Source of the DNA: Saccharibacillus kuerlensis DSM 22868 | GTDB taxonomy: Bacteria; Bacillota; Bacilli; Paenibacillales; Paenibacillaceae | Length of the DNA: 64,000 nucleotides | Assembly: GCF_000378145.1 (NCBI RefSeq) | Contig: NZ_KB899279.1 | Span: 1-64,000, forward strand | Direction: 5' to 3' | In this document: piece by piece, positions 17,710-27,141 of the stretch | Position numbering within the stretch: the stretch's first letter is position 1 | Layout: each line of letters starts with the position of its first letter | Translations under genes and position numbers: made by a program | The notes under the pieces: generated by a model | The model's database searches: none | What the model saw: the letters and a program-made list of their open reading frames with translations, nothing else | What the model was told of the DNA's origin: nothing

Positions 17710-18837
17710 TTAGAAGCTCGCCAGCGCGTCTTTGCCCGCCAGCACGGCAATCAGACGCTTGTTGAGATCCTCTTCGGACGCGTTCGGCAGCACTGCCGCT
17801 TCCAGCGCCAGATCGTACAGCCGCTCAAGCGGTTCGCGCGGATCGGCCTTTTTCGCTTTTGCATCGTTTTTCAGCACCGACCAGATATCCAGCGTGAAGG
17901 ATCGTGGATCGATGTCCTGCGACGCGAAAAACTTATGCAGCTTCTCGACGTCTTCCGCAAATCCTGTGCCGAATCGCTCTCTCACGTTGCCGCGCAGCAG
18001 TGCAATTTCGATCTCGTACATCGGACGCTGCGTTTTGACGTCTTTGCCGATCCACGGTGTTTCCAAAATAAACGGCAGATGCTGAAGCGACGAATGATTG
18101 ACGACCTTGTTGATGGCGTCAAATCCGATCCAGCCTGCACCGATCGGCGTATGGCGGTCTTTTTTCGCTCCGACCGGATTTTTGCTGTCGTTAATATGCA
18201 TCACGCCGATCCGATCCAGTCCCAAGATGCGATCAAACTGCTCCAGGACACCGTCGAAATCGCCTGCGACATCGTAACCGGCATCATGAATGTGACATGT
18301 ATCCATGCAGACGCTGAGGCGTTCGTTATTCGGTACTTTCTCGATAATGCGTGCCAGTTCCTCGAACGAGCGGCCGACTTCCGTGCCTTTGCCCGCCATC
18401 GTTTCAAGCGCGATATTCACATCCGTCTCCTGAACGCCGTTCAGAACTTCCGTCAAACCGGCTGCGATACGTTCGATGCCGTATTCGACGTCCTTATCTG
18501 TAAAAGCGCCCGGGTGCAGTACGATCTGCTTGGTGCCAATTGCATGCGTGCGGCGAATTTCTTCCTGCAAAAAGCTGACGCCCAGCTCGTACGTATGATC
18601 TTTGTAAGAACCCAGGTTAACGATGTACGGTGCGTGCACGACGATCTCGGGCACTCCGTTCTGTTCCATCAGCTTGAGGCCTTCTTCAATATTCATCGTT
18701 TCCATAGGCTTGCGCCGCGTATTCTGCGGAGCGCCGGTATATATCATGAACGAAGTCGAGCCGTAGCCGTTCGCTTCGTTCGCCGCGCTCACCAATCCCT
18801 TGTCCGAAAAGGACACGTGGGAGCCGATTTTAAGCAT
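17710..18837 (-). CDS. nfo: Deoxyribonuclease IV (endonuclease IV) with C-terminal extension
   Basis: 375 residues. The AP2Ec TIM barrel is complete up to about residue 285: [10 protein letters not shown] start, [71 protein letters not shown] (metal-binding His, Asp and Glu). It cleaves at abasic sites in base-excision repair. Bacillus Nfo ends near residue 297, whereas this protein has about 80 extra residues with charged, helical character ([19 protein letters not shown]). The extension shows no known motif. The gene is isolated, with its own terminator-like hairpin downstream. Confidence 0.93.
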   Translation of the reverse strand: MLKIGSHVSFSDKGLVSAANEANGYGSTSFMIYTGAPQNTRRKPMETMNIEEGLKLMEQNGVPEIVVHAPYIVNLGSYKDHTYELGVSFLQEEIRRTHAIGTKQIVLHPGAFTDKDVEYGIERIAAGLTEVLNGVQETDVNIALETMAGKGTEVGRSFEELARIIEKVPNNERLSVCMDTCHIHDAGYDVAGDFDGVLEQFDRILGLDRIGVMHINDSKNPVGAKKDRHTPIGAGWIGFDAINKVVNHSSLQHLPFILETPWIGKDVKTQRPMYEIEIALLRGNVRERFGTGFAEDVEKLHKFFASQDIDPRSFTLDIWSVLKNDAKAKKADPREPLERLYDLALEAAVLPNASEEDLNKRLIAVLAGKDALASF

Positions 18838-19307
18838 GTTTCATCCTCCTCTTTGTCTGCGGCCGCCTTCTTTTTCCGAAAGCTTGTCCAAGCTCTTCGA
18901 TCAGGCAGCCATCCAAACCTTGTCTCATTTTAACGTGAAGCGGGCAAGAAATCCATGATTAAGTGCCGATCCATCAAGAAAGAGACAAAGCAAAACAGCC
19001 GGCTTCATTATTGCTCTATACGAAATCGATTTCTAATGGAACGTAATGACAACTGATTGAAAGGGCGTTTGAAAGAAGCCGATTCAAAAACAGAGAAAGG
19101 TCGGAACCGAAGTTGGATTAGAGCAGCAATGAAAGCATAAATTAGAGCGCAGATGAAAACATAGATTAGAGCATAGATTAGAACATAAATTAGAGCCTAG
19201 ATGAAGCAGAGCTGAACGCGCAGCCAAGAAGCATTCGAGGAACGTTTCCTATATAATGTAGAAAAAGAATGCGGGAGCAATGCGGTTTCCGCCCAAGGAG
19301 GAACGGA
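18838..19307. other. Divergent intergenic region (470 bp) with 12-bp tandem array
   Basis: The region separates leftward nfo from the rightward epimerase gene and must hold both promoters. The only notable structure is the perfectly phased 12-bp array at 19118-19213, described separately. No small gene is supported. Confidence 0.5.
19118..19213. repeat. Degenerate tandem array, 12-bp unit x 8
   Basis: Eight contiguous 12-mers. Each begins TTAGA or TGAAR: the starts fall at 19118, 19130, 19142, 19154, 19166, 19178, 19190 and 19202. The consensus is TTAGAGCATAGA. In the first four units TTAGA and TGAAA types alternate. The phase is exact with no indels, which implies tandem expansion followed by point drift, or selection for spacing. 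Confidence 0.85.
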
Positions 19308-20213
19308 ATGAAGATTGCAATCGGCGGAGGAACAGGATTTATCGGACAGAAGTTGACGGAAAGACTGATTCACTCAGGGCACGAAGTGATTGTCATTTCC
19401 CGCAGACCGGCGGAGGAAAAGGGTTCTTCCGGGCCGCACACCCTCACCTGGGACGAGATTGGACACGATCCTACTTTGCTCGCGGACTGCGACGGTATCG
19501 TCAATCTCACCGGTTCTTCGATCAGTCAGCGCTGGACGGAGCAGGCCAAAGCGGAAATGGAACGTTCCCGGCTGGAATCGACTCGTCAGTTGACGGAGGC
19601 GGTTCAAGCGCTGGATAAACCGCCGGCCGTATTTGTTCAAGCATCCGCGATCGGCATCTATGGGACGTCGGAAACGGCAGTCTTCGATGAAACCTCTCCT
19701 CCCGGCGGAGATGATTTCCCGTCGCAGCTGTCCATCAAATGGGAAGCGGCGGCGGACGACATCGAAAAGATGCCGGAAGTCAGACTGGTCAAAATGCGGA
19801 TCGGATTAGTACTGGGCCGGGAAGCCGGCGTTTATCCGATGCTCAAGCTGCCTTACAAATTGATGGGCGGCGGACGTTTGGGCAGCGGAAAGCAGTGGAT
19901 GTCTTGGATTCATATCGACGATCTGACTGCGCTGTTCGAATTCTGTCTGACCCATCCGGATATTTCGGGACCCGTCAACGCCGCTTCGCCGAATGCCGTC
20001 ACTCAAGACGAGCTGGGCCGAGTCATTGGCGGAACGGTCGGTCGCCCGCACTGGTTCCCGGTTCCAGCTGTGCTGATGAAAACGGTACTCGGTGAAATGT
20101 CATTAGTCGTAACTGGCGGCCAGCACGTAGTTCCGGCAGCTGCGAAGCAGGCGGGGTTTACGTTCAAGCATCCGTATGTAGAGGAAGCAGTACGGGATTT
20201 GGAGCGGAAATAA
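19308..20213 (+). CDS. TIGR01777 family NAD(P)-binding epimerase (SulA/YfhF type)
   Basis: 301 residues from the ATG at 19308, with AAGGAGG 6 nt upstream. It is an extended-SDR Rossmann protein: the GGGTGFIG nucleotide-binding loop at about residues 6-13, VNLTGSSI, ASAIGIYG in place of the catalytic SYK region, WISWIHIDDL (MSWIHIDDLTALF) and the C-terminal DUF1731 region with FPVPAVLMKTVLGEMS. Members are called epimerases, but the substrate is generally undefined; relatives in Bacillus are YfhF. Monocistronic, ending at a hairpin 75 bp downstream. Confidence 0.9.
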   Translation: MKIAIGGGTGFIGQKLTERLIHSGHEVIVISRRPAEEKGSSGPHTLTWDEIGHDPTLLADCDGIVNLTGSSISQRWTEQAKAEMERSRLESTRQLTEAVQALDKPPAVFVQASAIGIYGTSETAVFDETSPPGGDDFPSQLSIKWEAAADDIEKMPEVRLVKMRIGLVLGREAGVYPMLKLPYKLMGGGRLGSGKQWMSWIHIDDLTALFEFCLTHPDISGPVNAASPNAVTQDELGRVIGGTVGRPHWFPVPAVLMKTVLGEMSLVVTGGQHVVPAAAKQAGFTFKHPYVEEAVRDLERK

Positions 20214-20287
20214 TTTGCTTGCAGCTTTATTTGTTGTGGTTTTGTTTATAGCTTTGTTTGAACAATTGAACAACAGAAGATCGAAAA

Positions 20288-20320
20288 AAGTCCGGCTCAG
20301 AGTTGAATCTGAACGGACTT
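20288..20320. terminator. Bidirectional terminator between epimerase gene and Tad operon
   Basis: AAGTCCG...CGGACTT outer stem with inner TCAGA/TCTGA pairing. On the minus strand it is followed by TTTTTTC, making it the likely end of the Tad operon. On the plus strand the trailing sequence is GTTTGTTTC. It serves convergent genes. Confidence 0.8.
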
Positions 20321-20352
20321 GTTTGTTTCTTTCCACAAATGCAGTTTCTTCA

Positions 20353-22182
20353 TTACCCGCAGCGCAGCGTATATGAGATTCCCGCGATTTTGAATGTATC
20401 GCCTTCATGCAGCTCATAAGCTTTGTAAGGCGTGAGTGCTTCTTCATTCAAAAACGTTCCGTTGCGCGAACCGATATCTTTGATCAGGCACTGACCCTCC
20501 GAAAGCTCCAGCTCTACATGCGCACGGGAAATACCGACAGCCGTTTCGATATGCTGAGACACTTCATCCGATCGTCCGATTGTAAAACTGCCTAATGGCA
20601 GGCTGATACTTTTCGGAAGCGACCCGCTTTCCAGACGCTCCAATCGGTAACTCGTCGTTACAGCAGATACGCCTGCCATATTTGCGGATGCTGCTGCTCC
20701 ACGGTCCCCGTCAAGAAGCACAGTCGGTTGAGCAGCCGGGGCTGCCAGAATTCCAGTCCCTCCTGCGGCAGCCGGCATCAGATGCTCCTCAATTTGCATC
20801 TGCATGCCGCTTACTGCCGAATCAGTCATCGCGTAACGTCCCTCACTAGGTTCTCTATCGTAAGAAGACGCCGGTCTAAGAAAACTCGGAATATGACGCT
20901 CCTGTACCTCCGGTTGTGGCGAGCTTTGCATTCCCCACTTTTTAGCCGCGCCCAAAGACTCATCTATCGCCGAGCTTCTTCCATTTTGCTGTACCCCGTA
21001 AGACATGCGATGCCCCTTCACCTCTTTTGGTTCCTGCCAAGAAGATTCCAGAGCGGCCGCTTCTTCTTCCTCCTGAAGACGCTCGACTCTGCGGCCACCG
21101 AATTTTAACTTCCGCGTCCAGCCCAAGTAAGCGAAAACAAGCAGCAGGGGAGTCGCTACAACGCAGATCAACAGAGCGATTTTACTCGGATTTTCCAAAT
21201 ACAGCATCTTCCACAATACAGCCAGGAGCAGCAGACTGATCAGCGGAGCGACAAGTCTGCCGTTTTTGTTCTCCTCGGCTCCTTCCTCTGCGGGTTCTGC
21301 CGCTGGATTTGGCCTATTTTGTAGTTTTCTTTGTCCGCTGCCTTCTCCTTTTTGCCAAAGTGTACTGCCCATCGGCTTCCGGCGTTCGGTTATTTGTTCT
21401 TCGCCTTCGGGTGATGCCTGAGGGAATGCCTGAGAGAATGATTCGGCAGAAGTACGTTCCGGTGGCCTGCTTGTCCATGATTCATATCCGCCGTTTCCTC
21501 CGTCCCCCCCACCTCGGGTTTCCGAATAATTTTCCATCGGCGGGAACGGCTTGGGCGCGGCTGCACCTGCAGCTTCCAGTCCTCCTGTAGTTCGTTTACC
21601 GCTGCCGGCCAGCAGACCGATCAGCAGGCTCTTCAGAGCCTGAAGCGAAAATGAAGGCTGTTCGCACATTTGCAGGATTCGCTGAACTCCGCTTCCGCGC
21701 AGATCATCTATCGTTGTCATCCAGCGCGAAGCCAGTCCACCGATTCGTTCTCTGATCGGAGCGATTTCTGCCGTTTTGTTAAGAGGCAGGTAGGTCAAAT
21801 AGATCGTTCCTTCCGACAGCGGCCCATCTACGAACATATAGTTTTCCTTCAGCAAAAATCCGTTTGGATTCAGCATATAGGTCATACCATATTCAAGCGC
21901 CGTGACAATTTGCAGCAGCAGCGCATAATATTCGACTAAAGTAATCTTTTCCGTTTTCATGCAGGTCGACAGCATTCTTTTACCGCCGATGTTATAGTGC
22001 AGTTCTGCTTCCGCATCTACCTCTCGTACATGCAGATCAAGTACATGCGGTACATTTGAAGAAGCCAGCATTTTGACCTGAACCCGATTCAAACGTTCTC
22101 CGCCTAATTTCTGTTTGCTTTTGATCACCATATAAGTCGTATCTTTTTGTATGAAATCCGTAACAAAATCCTCCACGTCCAA
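20353..22182 (-). CDS. DUF6382 / FHA domain protein of the Tad operon
   Basis: 609 residues, GTG start preceded by AAGGAGG. Residues about 1-190 form the DUF6382 domain. Two hydrophobic helices occur near 320 and 335-350, and a low-complexity linker follows. The C-terminal FHA domain (about 525-605) has IGRSDEV, SRAHVEL and DIGSRNGTFLNEE, the Arg/Ser/Asn set that binds phosphothreonine. It is the last gene of the Tad operon, 6 bp after the peptidase gene. In Firmicute Tad loci the same pairing occurs; a signalling or assembly-control role through a Ser/Thr kinase is likely, but no kinase gene is in the window. Confidence 0.88.
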   Translation of the reverse strand: MDVEDFVTDFIQKDTTYMVIKSKQKLGGERLNRVQVKMLASSNVPHVLDLHVREVDAEAELHYNIGGKRMLSTCMKTEKITLVEYYALLLQIVTALEYGMTYMLNPNGFLLKENYMFVDGPLSEGTIYLTYLPLNKTAEIAPIRERIGGLASRWMTTIDDLRGSGVQRILQMCEQPSFSLQALKSLLIGLLAGSGKRTTGGLEAAGAAAPKPFPPMENYSETRGGGDGGNGGYESWTSRPPERTSAESFSQAFPQASPEGEEQITERRKPMGSTLWQKGEGSGQRKLQNRPNPAAEPAEEGAEENKNGRLVAPLISLLLLAVLWKMLYLENPSKIALLICVVATPLLLVFAYLGWTRKLKFGGRRVERLQEEEEAAALESSWQEPKEVKGHRMSYGVQQNGRSSAIDESLGAAKKWGMQSSPQPEVQERHIPSFLRPASSYDREPSEGRYAMTDSAVSGMQMQIEEHLMPAAAGGTGILAAPAAQPTVLLDGDRGAAASANMAGVSAVTTSYRLERLESGSLPKSISLPLGSFTIGRSDEVSQHIETAVGISRAHVELELSEGQCLIKDIGSRNGTFLNEEALTPYKAYELHEGDTFKIAGISYTLRCG

Positions 22183-22188
22183 CCCTCC

Positions 22189-22704
22189 TTAGTACATATA
22201 GAAGTATCCGACCAGCGCGCCGGGCAGAACCGCCCACATAAACGGAAACGTCAGATGATTGACTCTGTCCGAAGTCAGTGGTGTAAGGCTGCGGAACATG
22301 AACACTCCAGTGAAACTGCTAAAGATTTTCTTGATCCGGCGTGCTCCTTCGCGCCGCCAACACAAAATGCCCAGTCCAATGACCCCTGCAAACAGAATCG
22401 AATACAGCAAAGTTTGCGCAGTAAACAGGACTCCCGTCCAAGCACCAATTCCTGCAAACAGCTTAACATCTCCTGCACCTACCGCACCTAACAAATACAG
22501 AATGAACAGGACAATGAATCCGGCGGCGCAGCCTTTTAGCGCAAACAGGAGACCGTCGAGTCCGTGAGCAGCTCCTTGATACAGAAAGCCGCTGGCTGCA
22601 AACAACAAATTAAGCGGATTAGGAATTTTTCGGGTACGGATATCGGTCATAAACGCTGCTGTCAAAAAGCAGCCGCAGCCGAGATAAGGCAGAATGTCGT
22701 GCAT
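22189..22704 (-). CDS. Prepilin peptidase, A24 family (TadV/CpaA type)
   Basis: 171 residues from the ATG at 22704 (GAGGGG 7 nt upstream). It is a polytopic membrane aspartyl protease with both catalytic Asp residues: D21 in MTDIRTRKIPN and D79 in the GAGDVKLF motif (GxGD class). It lacks the N-methyltransferase domain of PilD, as expected for TadV-type enzymes that process Flp pilins. It probably cleaves the Flp protein encoded at 26917-27105 and the TadE-like pseudopilins in the same operon. About six membrane helices are predicted. Confidence 0.9.
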   Translation of the reverse strand: MHDILPYLGCGCFLTAAFMTDIRTRKIPNPLNLLFAASGFLYQGAAHGLDGLLFALKGCAAGFIVLFILYLLGAVGAGDVKLFAGIGAWTGVLFTAQTLLYSILFAGVIGLGILCWRREGARRIKKIFSSFTGVFMFRSLTPLTSDRVNHLTFPFMWAVLPGALVGYFYMY

Positions 22705-22773
22705 CTTTCGTCCCCTCATTTCTTTTTCTGTATGTCTCAAATATTGAAATTATAGCTATAGCAGCTGCCTCAA

Positions 22774-22833
22774 CGTCCGCGATACCGGACCGAAGCAGAT
22801 ATTGTACGGTTCCGATCCGCGGTATCGCCGACG
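22774..22833. terminator. Long imperfect hairpin between TadE-like and prepilin peptidase genes
   Basis: CGTCCGCGATACCG pairs with CGGTATCGCCGACG across a 32-nt loop that itself can pair partly. It has no T run, so it is more likely an mRNA processing or stability hairpin inside the Tad transcript than a true terminator. Confidence 0.45.
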
Positions 22834-22865
22834 CTATGGCATGTCTTTCAAATCAAGCTTTCCAC

Positions 22866-23819
22866 CTACTTACTCTTCTGAACTTGGAACGTTGCTTCAG
22901 CCGCCGTCCCTCCATCCACCTCGACCACCAGCGTCCATTCCCCAGGTGTTGTATTTCCGCCGACCAACCAAGTCCAAGAGAGATTCCCTGAGGCGTCTGC
23001 CGTCTGCCGTCCCAGATAGCGTGCCTTACTCTGGCCGCTTTTATACACGACTTTGATCATTGCAGTTTGACCGGGCTGGACTTTGGCAGTAACCGTCGCT
23101 CTGGTCCCTGGATAAGCAGGATCGGGTACGGAAGTAATGGTCGCCGAACCTCCTGCCGCTTTCCCTGCATCTGCCGAGACGGCAACTTTTTCCCCGGTAT
23201 CTCCGATCCAGGCTCTTTCTTCCGCTTTGGCGCGGATCGATAACACCTTGCCTGTAAAAGGGACTTTGAGCGGAAGTTCGTAAGACAGCTCTACACCAAA
23301 ATAAGGCTGATTGCTCCCGCCGGTTGTAGGTATCGTGATACCGATCACATGGAGCTTATCCATATCGAGCGGCCCGTCCGCTATCAGCGGCTGCAGCAGA
23401 GGCTTGATTACCGGATCGAGTACTGCCGAAGACATCTGATCTTTAAGCGACTGCAGCGGCAGATCGCCTCTGGCCGCCGCTTCTCCAACCCATTTGCCGA
23501 TCGGTTCGGGAAGCGAAGAAGCATACTGCGCAGCAAGTTCGCTGAATGAAATTTTCGAGAATCCCTGCAGCGCTTTGGATACAGGCTCGACTTTACTCAA
23601 ATTGTCCGCCGCCATCTGAACCGGATAGAGATGAGTAGACACCTGCTTTGCCGCTTCGGAAGCAGTAGTCTGCAGTACGGTCGAATACGCGGTCATTTGG
23701 ACAATATAAGCGAGGAAGATAAAGGTGAGCAGGAAAATAGGCAGGACAAGCGACGCCTCTACAGCGATGCTGCCCCGTTCGCCGGCAGCCCGCCAGCTGT
23801 TATTGTGATCTGTCTTCAT
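22866..23819 (-). CDS. TadE-like pilus assembly protein
   Basis: 317 residues with GGAGGGG before the ATG. The N-terminal GSIAVEASLVLPIFLLTFIFLAYI (residues about 16-40) is the TadE signature: a short basic leader, Gly before the cleavage site, then E and a long hydrophobic helix. The exported part ends in a beta-rich segment (about 220-315) with the look of a surface Ig-like or bacterial big domain (TVTAKVQPGQTA, GNTTPGEWTLVVEVDG). TadE-type proteins are minor pseudopilins processed by the TadV peptidase. The C-terminal domain suggests an adhesive or tip role, which is inference. Confidence 0.82.
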   Translation of the reverse strand: MKTDHNNSWRAAGERGSIAVEASLVLPIFLLTFIFLAYIVQMTAYSTVLQTTASEAAKQVSTHLYPVQMAADNLSKVEPVSKALQGFSKISFSELAAQYASSLPEPIGKWVGEAAARGDLPLQSLKDQMSSAVLDPVIKPLLQPLIADGPLDMDKLHVIGITIPTTGGSNQPYFGVELSYELPLKVPFTGKVLSIRAKAEERAWIGDTGEKVAVSADAGKAAGGSATITSVPDPAYPGTRATVTAKVQPGQTAMIKVVYKSGQSKARYLGRQTADASGNLSWTWLVGGNTTPGEWTLVVEVDGGTAAEATFQVQKSK

Positions 23820-23834
23820 AGGCCCCTCCGTGAA

Positions 23835-26132
23835 TCAGTAAGAATAATCGGCCTGCAGATCGACCGTGTAGGCATGGCCTTCCCATGTACCCTCACCGAC
23901 TCCCAGCGTTTTCATAACTCCCGGCAGAAACCAGACCGGAATAGACATCGACGCGTCACCAGATAGGTATGTATAATGTTCGTCGGGATTGATCCCGGTA
24001 TCGAAGCGGATCAACGCCAGCATTCGGGATAGACGATTATCATTGCCGGGATGCGCGAATAAAAACAGCCGCAGATGATCTTTGTAGGTCAGCTCGATCG
24101 GCAGCGATTTGGCCAGTTTTAAATGTCCCTGTTGTGCCAACATCGTTAAGTCGATAATCGCCTGAGTGATCCCCTGAAGCACGGCCTTGGCTAGAATTGC
24201 AAGCGGATTGACCAATGCTAACACGTTCGAATCAGCAAATGCTTCCATTGTACGAATCGCCACCCGCATAGCAAATATTTCTCCGTATGCTGCGGCGATA
24301 TTACCGGCAGGGTTGCCGAATCCATAAATGATGTACTCCAGCTCCTGATTCGCTACGCTCAGCAGGTCGGCAGCAGCTGAACCATCAAGCGGCGTGCCTG
24401 GCTTGGCAAGCTGCTGCATCTTGGAAAAGTCGAAATTGGAAAAGTGATCGGAAGCATATTCGTTTTGCAGCAGTCGATCACCTGTCGCATCCAGCATCCC
24501 CGCAATTCCTCCGAAAAACCCATCCATATTTTCCATTGCATCTTTGCCGGCTGCTGTCGGATCTTCCTCTATACTTGTCCGCCCCGCTTCGGCAGCGATG
24601 CCTCCATTCAAATTAAGATTTTCCTGGTAGTATTTTTGCAGCGTTTGAAAATCTTCGTGATGTCCCTGGGTTTCCGATAAAAACTTGATAATCTCATTGA
24701 CCTCTTTAAGTTTGCTTTTGGCGTCCGCCTCATCCTTTTTGCGAGCTTCATCATTCACGCGGTGTTTTCCGAATTCTTCTTCAATCTCCTGTATCACGCT
24801 GCCGCCATTTCCGTATCGTCCGTTATAACGATCCGCTTCCCGTCCGGAGGCGATAACCAGATGCTTTAACGTATAACTGTCTATTCCGGCATCGCCAAGC
24901 GCTTGACCAAGATTTTGCTGCAGCTGATCAACCTCCGTCTGCATTCGGGAAAAGTCGCTTTCCTGTCCGGCAATGCGCTGCTCCATTCCAGTGAAAAATT
25001 CCGGCTTTAACAGCAGCTCCTTTATGTTATCCCGGACAGCGCCTGCTCCTCCTTCAGGTCTTCCTTCCGCTCCCGGAATGTTCGATTGCCTGACCGCATC
25101 GTAGGCTCTATCCGCGCTGCGGTTGCCCATCGCTTCAATAACGGCTTCCATCTCGCCATTAATCTCTTTAGCTTTATGCAGATGTTCCCGGGCTTTGATC
25201 ATATCGCTTGAATGAGGAGGAAAAGCACGCGAGATAATTCCCTGTATCCGACCTGTCACAGATTGTGAACCGGATTCATAAGAAGAAATTCTGGCCAGCA
25301 GTTGAACCCATTCAAAAAATCCAGGAGCCGGATTTCCCTCTTCATCGGTTTCAGGAGGCGGAACTTCCAAAGAAGCTCTTTGTTTCTGCACCCTGTAATC
25401 GTCATACTGCGCAGCCATGTCGACCGCGCTCCTTACCCCCCCACCTAGCGAGGCGTCTGCTATTCCATTTCCGCCGTTCGTTCCAATCTTCCCAACCAGA
25501 CCGTCCGTCCTTTTGCCGGCGGTCTTCTGCAATTTCAACATGTTGTCGAGCTCCGCTTCACGCTTGTCATACAGCTTCTGCAGCTTCTCCAAGATCTCGA
25601 CGGCGGCTGAGGTCTCCTTCATCGTTTCAGACATTGGTTTAAACCGTCCTACAACCTCGATAGCAAAGTTGACTGGAGCCTTGTATTTCATTTCTTCGTT
25701 GATTTGACCTTTGAAAATTTCATAATCGCCCAGCTCCCGGCTGAGTTCTACCGATGAAGAAACCAACTTGGCGTCCAAGATCGGCAGCATATCTTCTCTG
25801 GCTTTATACTCCAGACTGCGTTCCAGCACTCCGGAGAAGATCAATGAAGGATCGGTTTTCCCATAAGCGAATAGTCCATACTGGAGCTGCAGTTCCGGCA
25901 CGTATGCCGACATAACCGAACGCGTTGCCGCATGCAGCAGCCTCTCGCTCTTAGCTTTTAATGCCGCCATCCGCGAGTAGTCGATAAAGATAGCTACGAA
26001 TGCCAGTGTAACAGCCAACACCAAACTCAGGAAAATGGTAATCGATCCGCGTGCGCTTCTCCAAATGAGTGGCTTGTTCATACGCCGCCAGCTCGAATGC
26101 CAGTTTCGGTATTTATTGAAGCGAATTTTCAA
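23835..26132 (-). CDS. DUF5702 / TadG-like pilus protein
   Basis: 765 residues starting at TTG 26132 with GGGGGTG 5 nt upstream. The N-terminus has a basic stretch and the hydrophobic helix ITIFLSLVLAVTLAFVAIFIDYSR (about 31-53), typical of DUF5702/TadG-like proteins. The body is largely helical, with coiled-coil-prone segments (about 185-220, 380-400, 440-480). The 15-bp gap to the following TadE-like gene and the operon position fit a large pseudopilin-like tip or surface component. No enzymatic motif. The rare start may limit its synthesis relative to the pilin. Confidence 0.8.
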   Translation of the reverse strand: MKIRFNKYRNWHSSWRRMNKPLIWRSARGSITIFLSLVLAVTLAFVAIFIDYSRMAALKAKSERLLHAATRSVMSAYVPELQLQYGLFAYGKTDPSLIFSGVLERSLEYKAREDMLPILDAKLVSSSVELSRELGDYEIFKGQINEEMKYKAPVNFAIEVVGRFKPMSETMKETSAAVEILEKLQKLYDKREAELDNMLKLQKTAGKRTDGLVGKIGTNGGNGIADASLGGGVRSAVDMAAQYDDYRVQKQRASLEVPPPETDEEGNPAPGFFEWVQLLARISSYESGSQSVTGRIQGIISRAFPPHSSDMIKAREHLHKAKEINGEMEAVIEAMGNRSADRAYDAVRQSNIPGAEGRPEGGAGAVRDNIKELLLKPEFFTGMEQRIAGQESDFSRMQTEVDQLQQNLGQALGDAGIDSYTLKHLVIASGREADRYNGRYGNGGSVIQEIEEEFGKHRVNDEARKKDEADAKSKLKEVNEIIKFLSETQGHHEDFQTLQKYYQENLNLNGGIAAEAGRTSIEEDPTAAGKDAMENMDGFFGGIAGMLDATGDRLLQNEYASDHFSNFDFSKMQQLAKPGTPLDGSAAADLLSVANQELEYIIYGFGNPAGNIAAAYGEIFAMRVAIRTMEAFADSNVLALVNPLAILAKAVLQGITQAIIDLTMLAQQGHLKLAKSLPIELTYKDHLRLFLFAHPGNDNRLSRMLALIRFDTGINPDEHYTYLSGDASMSIPVWFLPGVMKTLGVGEGTWEGHAYTVDLQADYSY

Positions 26133-26205
26133 ATTTTCACCCCCAAACCGGGACGCTTATTTTTCAATTCTGCGTCCCGATTTCCGTTGATTTTCTATTG
26201 TTCTT

Positions 26206-26910
26206 TTATTTCTTCGCTTTCTTGCTTAGCTGGACTCCGGCATTCTCCGGCGTCATGGCAACAGCTGCTCCGCCTTTTTTCTCGTTGGGTACAGCCTTGT
26301 CGGCTTTGAACTTGCCCGCATAGTAACGGATCAGCTCAATATTCCGAATAAACTCGACCGGTTCAACTACTGTCGAGTACTGCGCACCACCCATTTCATT
26401 GCCCGCGATACGCTGGATCGGCGTCAGCGAAAGCGGGGTGTGCAGCACCGTCTTGATCGGATGCAGCAATCCCCGTTTACTCGTCATTGTGCCGTTCATT
26501 CCTGCGGGAAGCTCTTCGGCTGCTTTGACCATCTTTTTGGAACCGAGCGATGCTCCTCCGCCTCCCGGCACAGCAACCGTTTCCGAAGCTTCGGCGCCGC
26601 CCAGACCGCTGAACAAGGCGGACAGCAGCTGATCTTCAGTCAGACGCCAGTACAGATCTTCATTTTGGCCTTTTTCAAAACCGCCTGTACGAGCCTCCTT
26701 ATGCTGATTGTTCCAGCTGTATGCGGCTCGTTCCGATGTGATCGCTGAAGCCTGCACGAGCATGGCGCTCTGGTACAGGTACAGACAAAGCATCAGGATC
26801 ATAATGAGGCAGAGCATGACGATTGGCATGACGAGCGAGGACTCGAGAGTGAAGCTGCCTTGGGTGTTGTGAAGTATTGATTTTACGACCCTTCGGTTGC
26901 AGACTTTCAT
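26206..26910 (-). CDS. TadE-like minor pseudopilin
   Basis: 234 residues. The leader TQGSFTLESSLVMPIVMLCLIMILMLCLYLYQS (about 16-48) has the Gly-Ser-Phe-x-x-E arrangement cleaved by prepilin peptidases. The rest is exported and ends with a basic tail. It begins 6 bp after the Flp pilin gene with only a weak binding site (TTTGAG), so it probably relies on coupling. It is a likely minor pilin of the Tad pilus. Confidence 0.82.
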   Translation of the reverse strand: MKVCNRRVVKSILHNTQGSFTLESSLVMPIVMLCLIMILMLCLYLYQSAMLVQASAITSERAAYSWNNQHKEARTGGFEKGQNEDLYWRLTEDQLLSALFSGLGGAEASETVAVPGGGGASLGSKKMVKAAEELPAGMNGTMTSKRGLLHPIKTVLHTPLSLTPIQRIAGNEMGGAQYSTVVEPVEFIRNIELIRYYAGKFKADKAVPNEKKGGAAVAMTPENAGVQLSKKAKK

Positions 26911-26916
26911 AGCTAT

Positions 26917-27105
26917 TTACTCAAAGAAACTTTTACTTTTAGTGTCTACACTTTGAAGCAAGCCTTTCACTAATTCTGTAATTTGTTTTTTGAACAGCAA
27001 AGCAATAATCAACGTGACACCAATGATTAAAATAACTTCCAGCGTCCCCAGACCCTCTTCTTCTTTCCAAACTCCCTTGAACTTCTTCCCGATTGCTTGC
27101 AGCAT
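26917..27105 (-). CDS. Flp-type IVb pilin
   Basis: 62 residues with AAGGAGG before the ATG. A 20-residue charged leader ends KEEEGLGTLEVILIIG, where Gly precedes the mature N-terminus and Glu lies at position 5 (TLEVI). A hydrophobic helix to about residue 41 follows, then a short Lys/Ser-rich tail. It is the probable major subunit of the Tad pilus, cut by the A24 peptidase in the same operon. Sequence is close to the Flp1 group found in Gram-positive Tad loci. Confidence 0.88.
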   Translation of the reverse strand: MLQAIGKKFKGVWKEEEGLGTLEVILIIGVTLIIALLFKKQITELVKGLLQSVDTKSKSFFE

Positions 27106-27141
27106 AGATAAATCCTCCTTAAATGATTGTTTTTGATTTTC

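Noticed and set aside
19118-19213. CRISPR array
   Set aside because: Repeats are 12 bp without spacers and no cas genes are present. The same applies to the arrays at 9949, 12005 and 35331.
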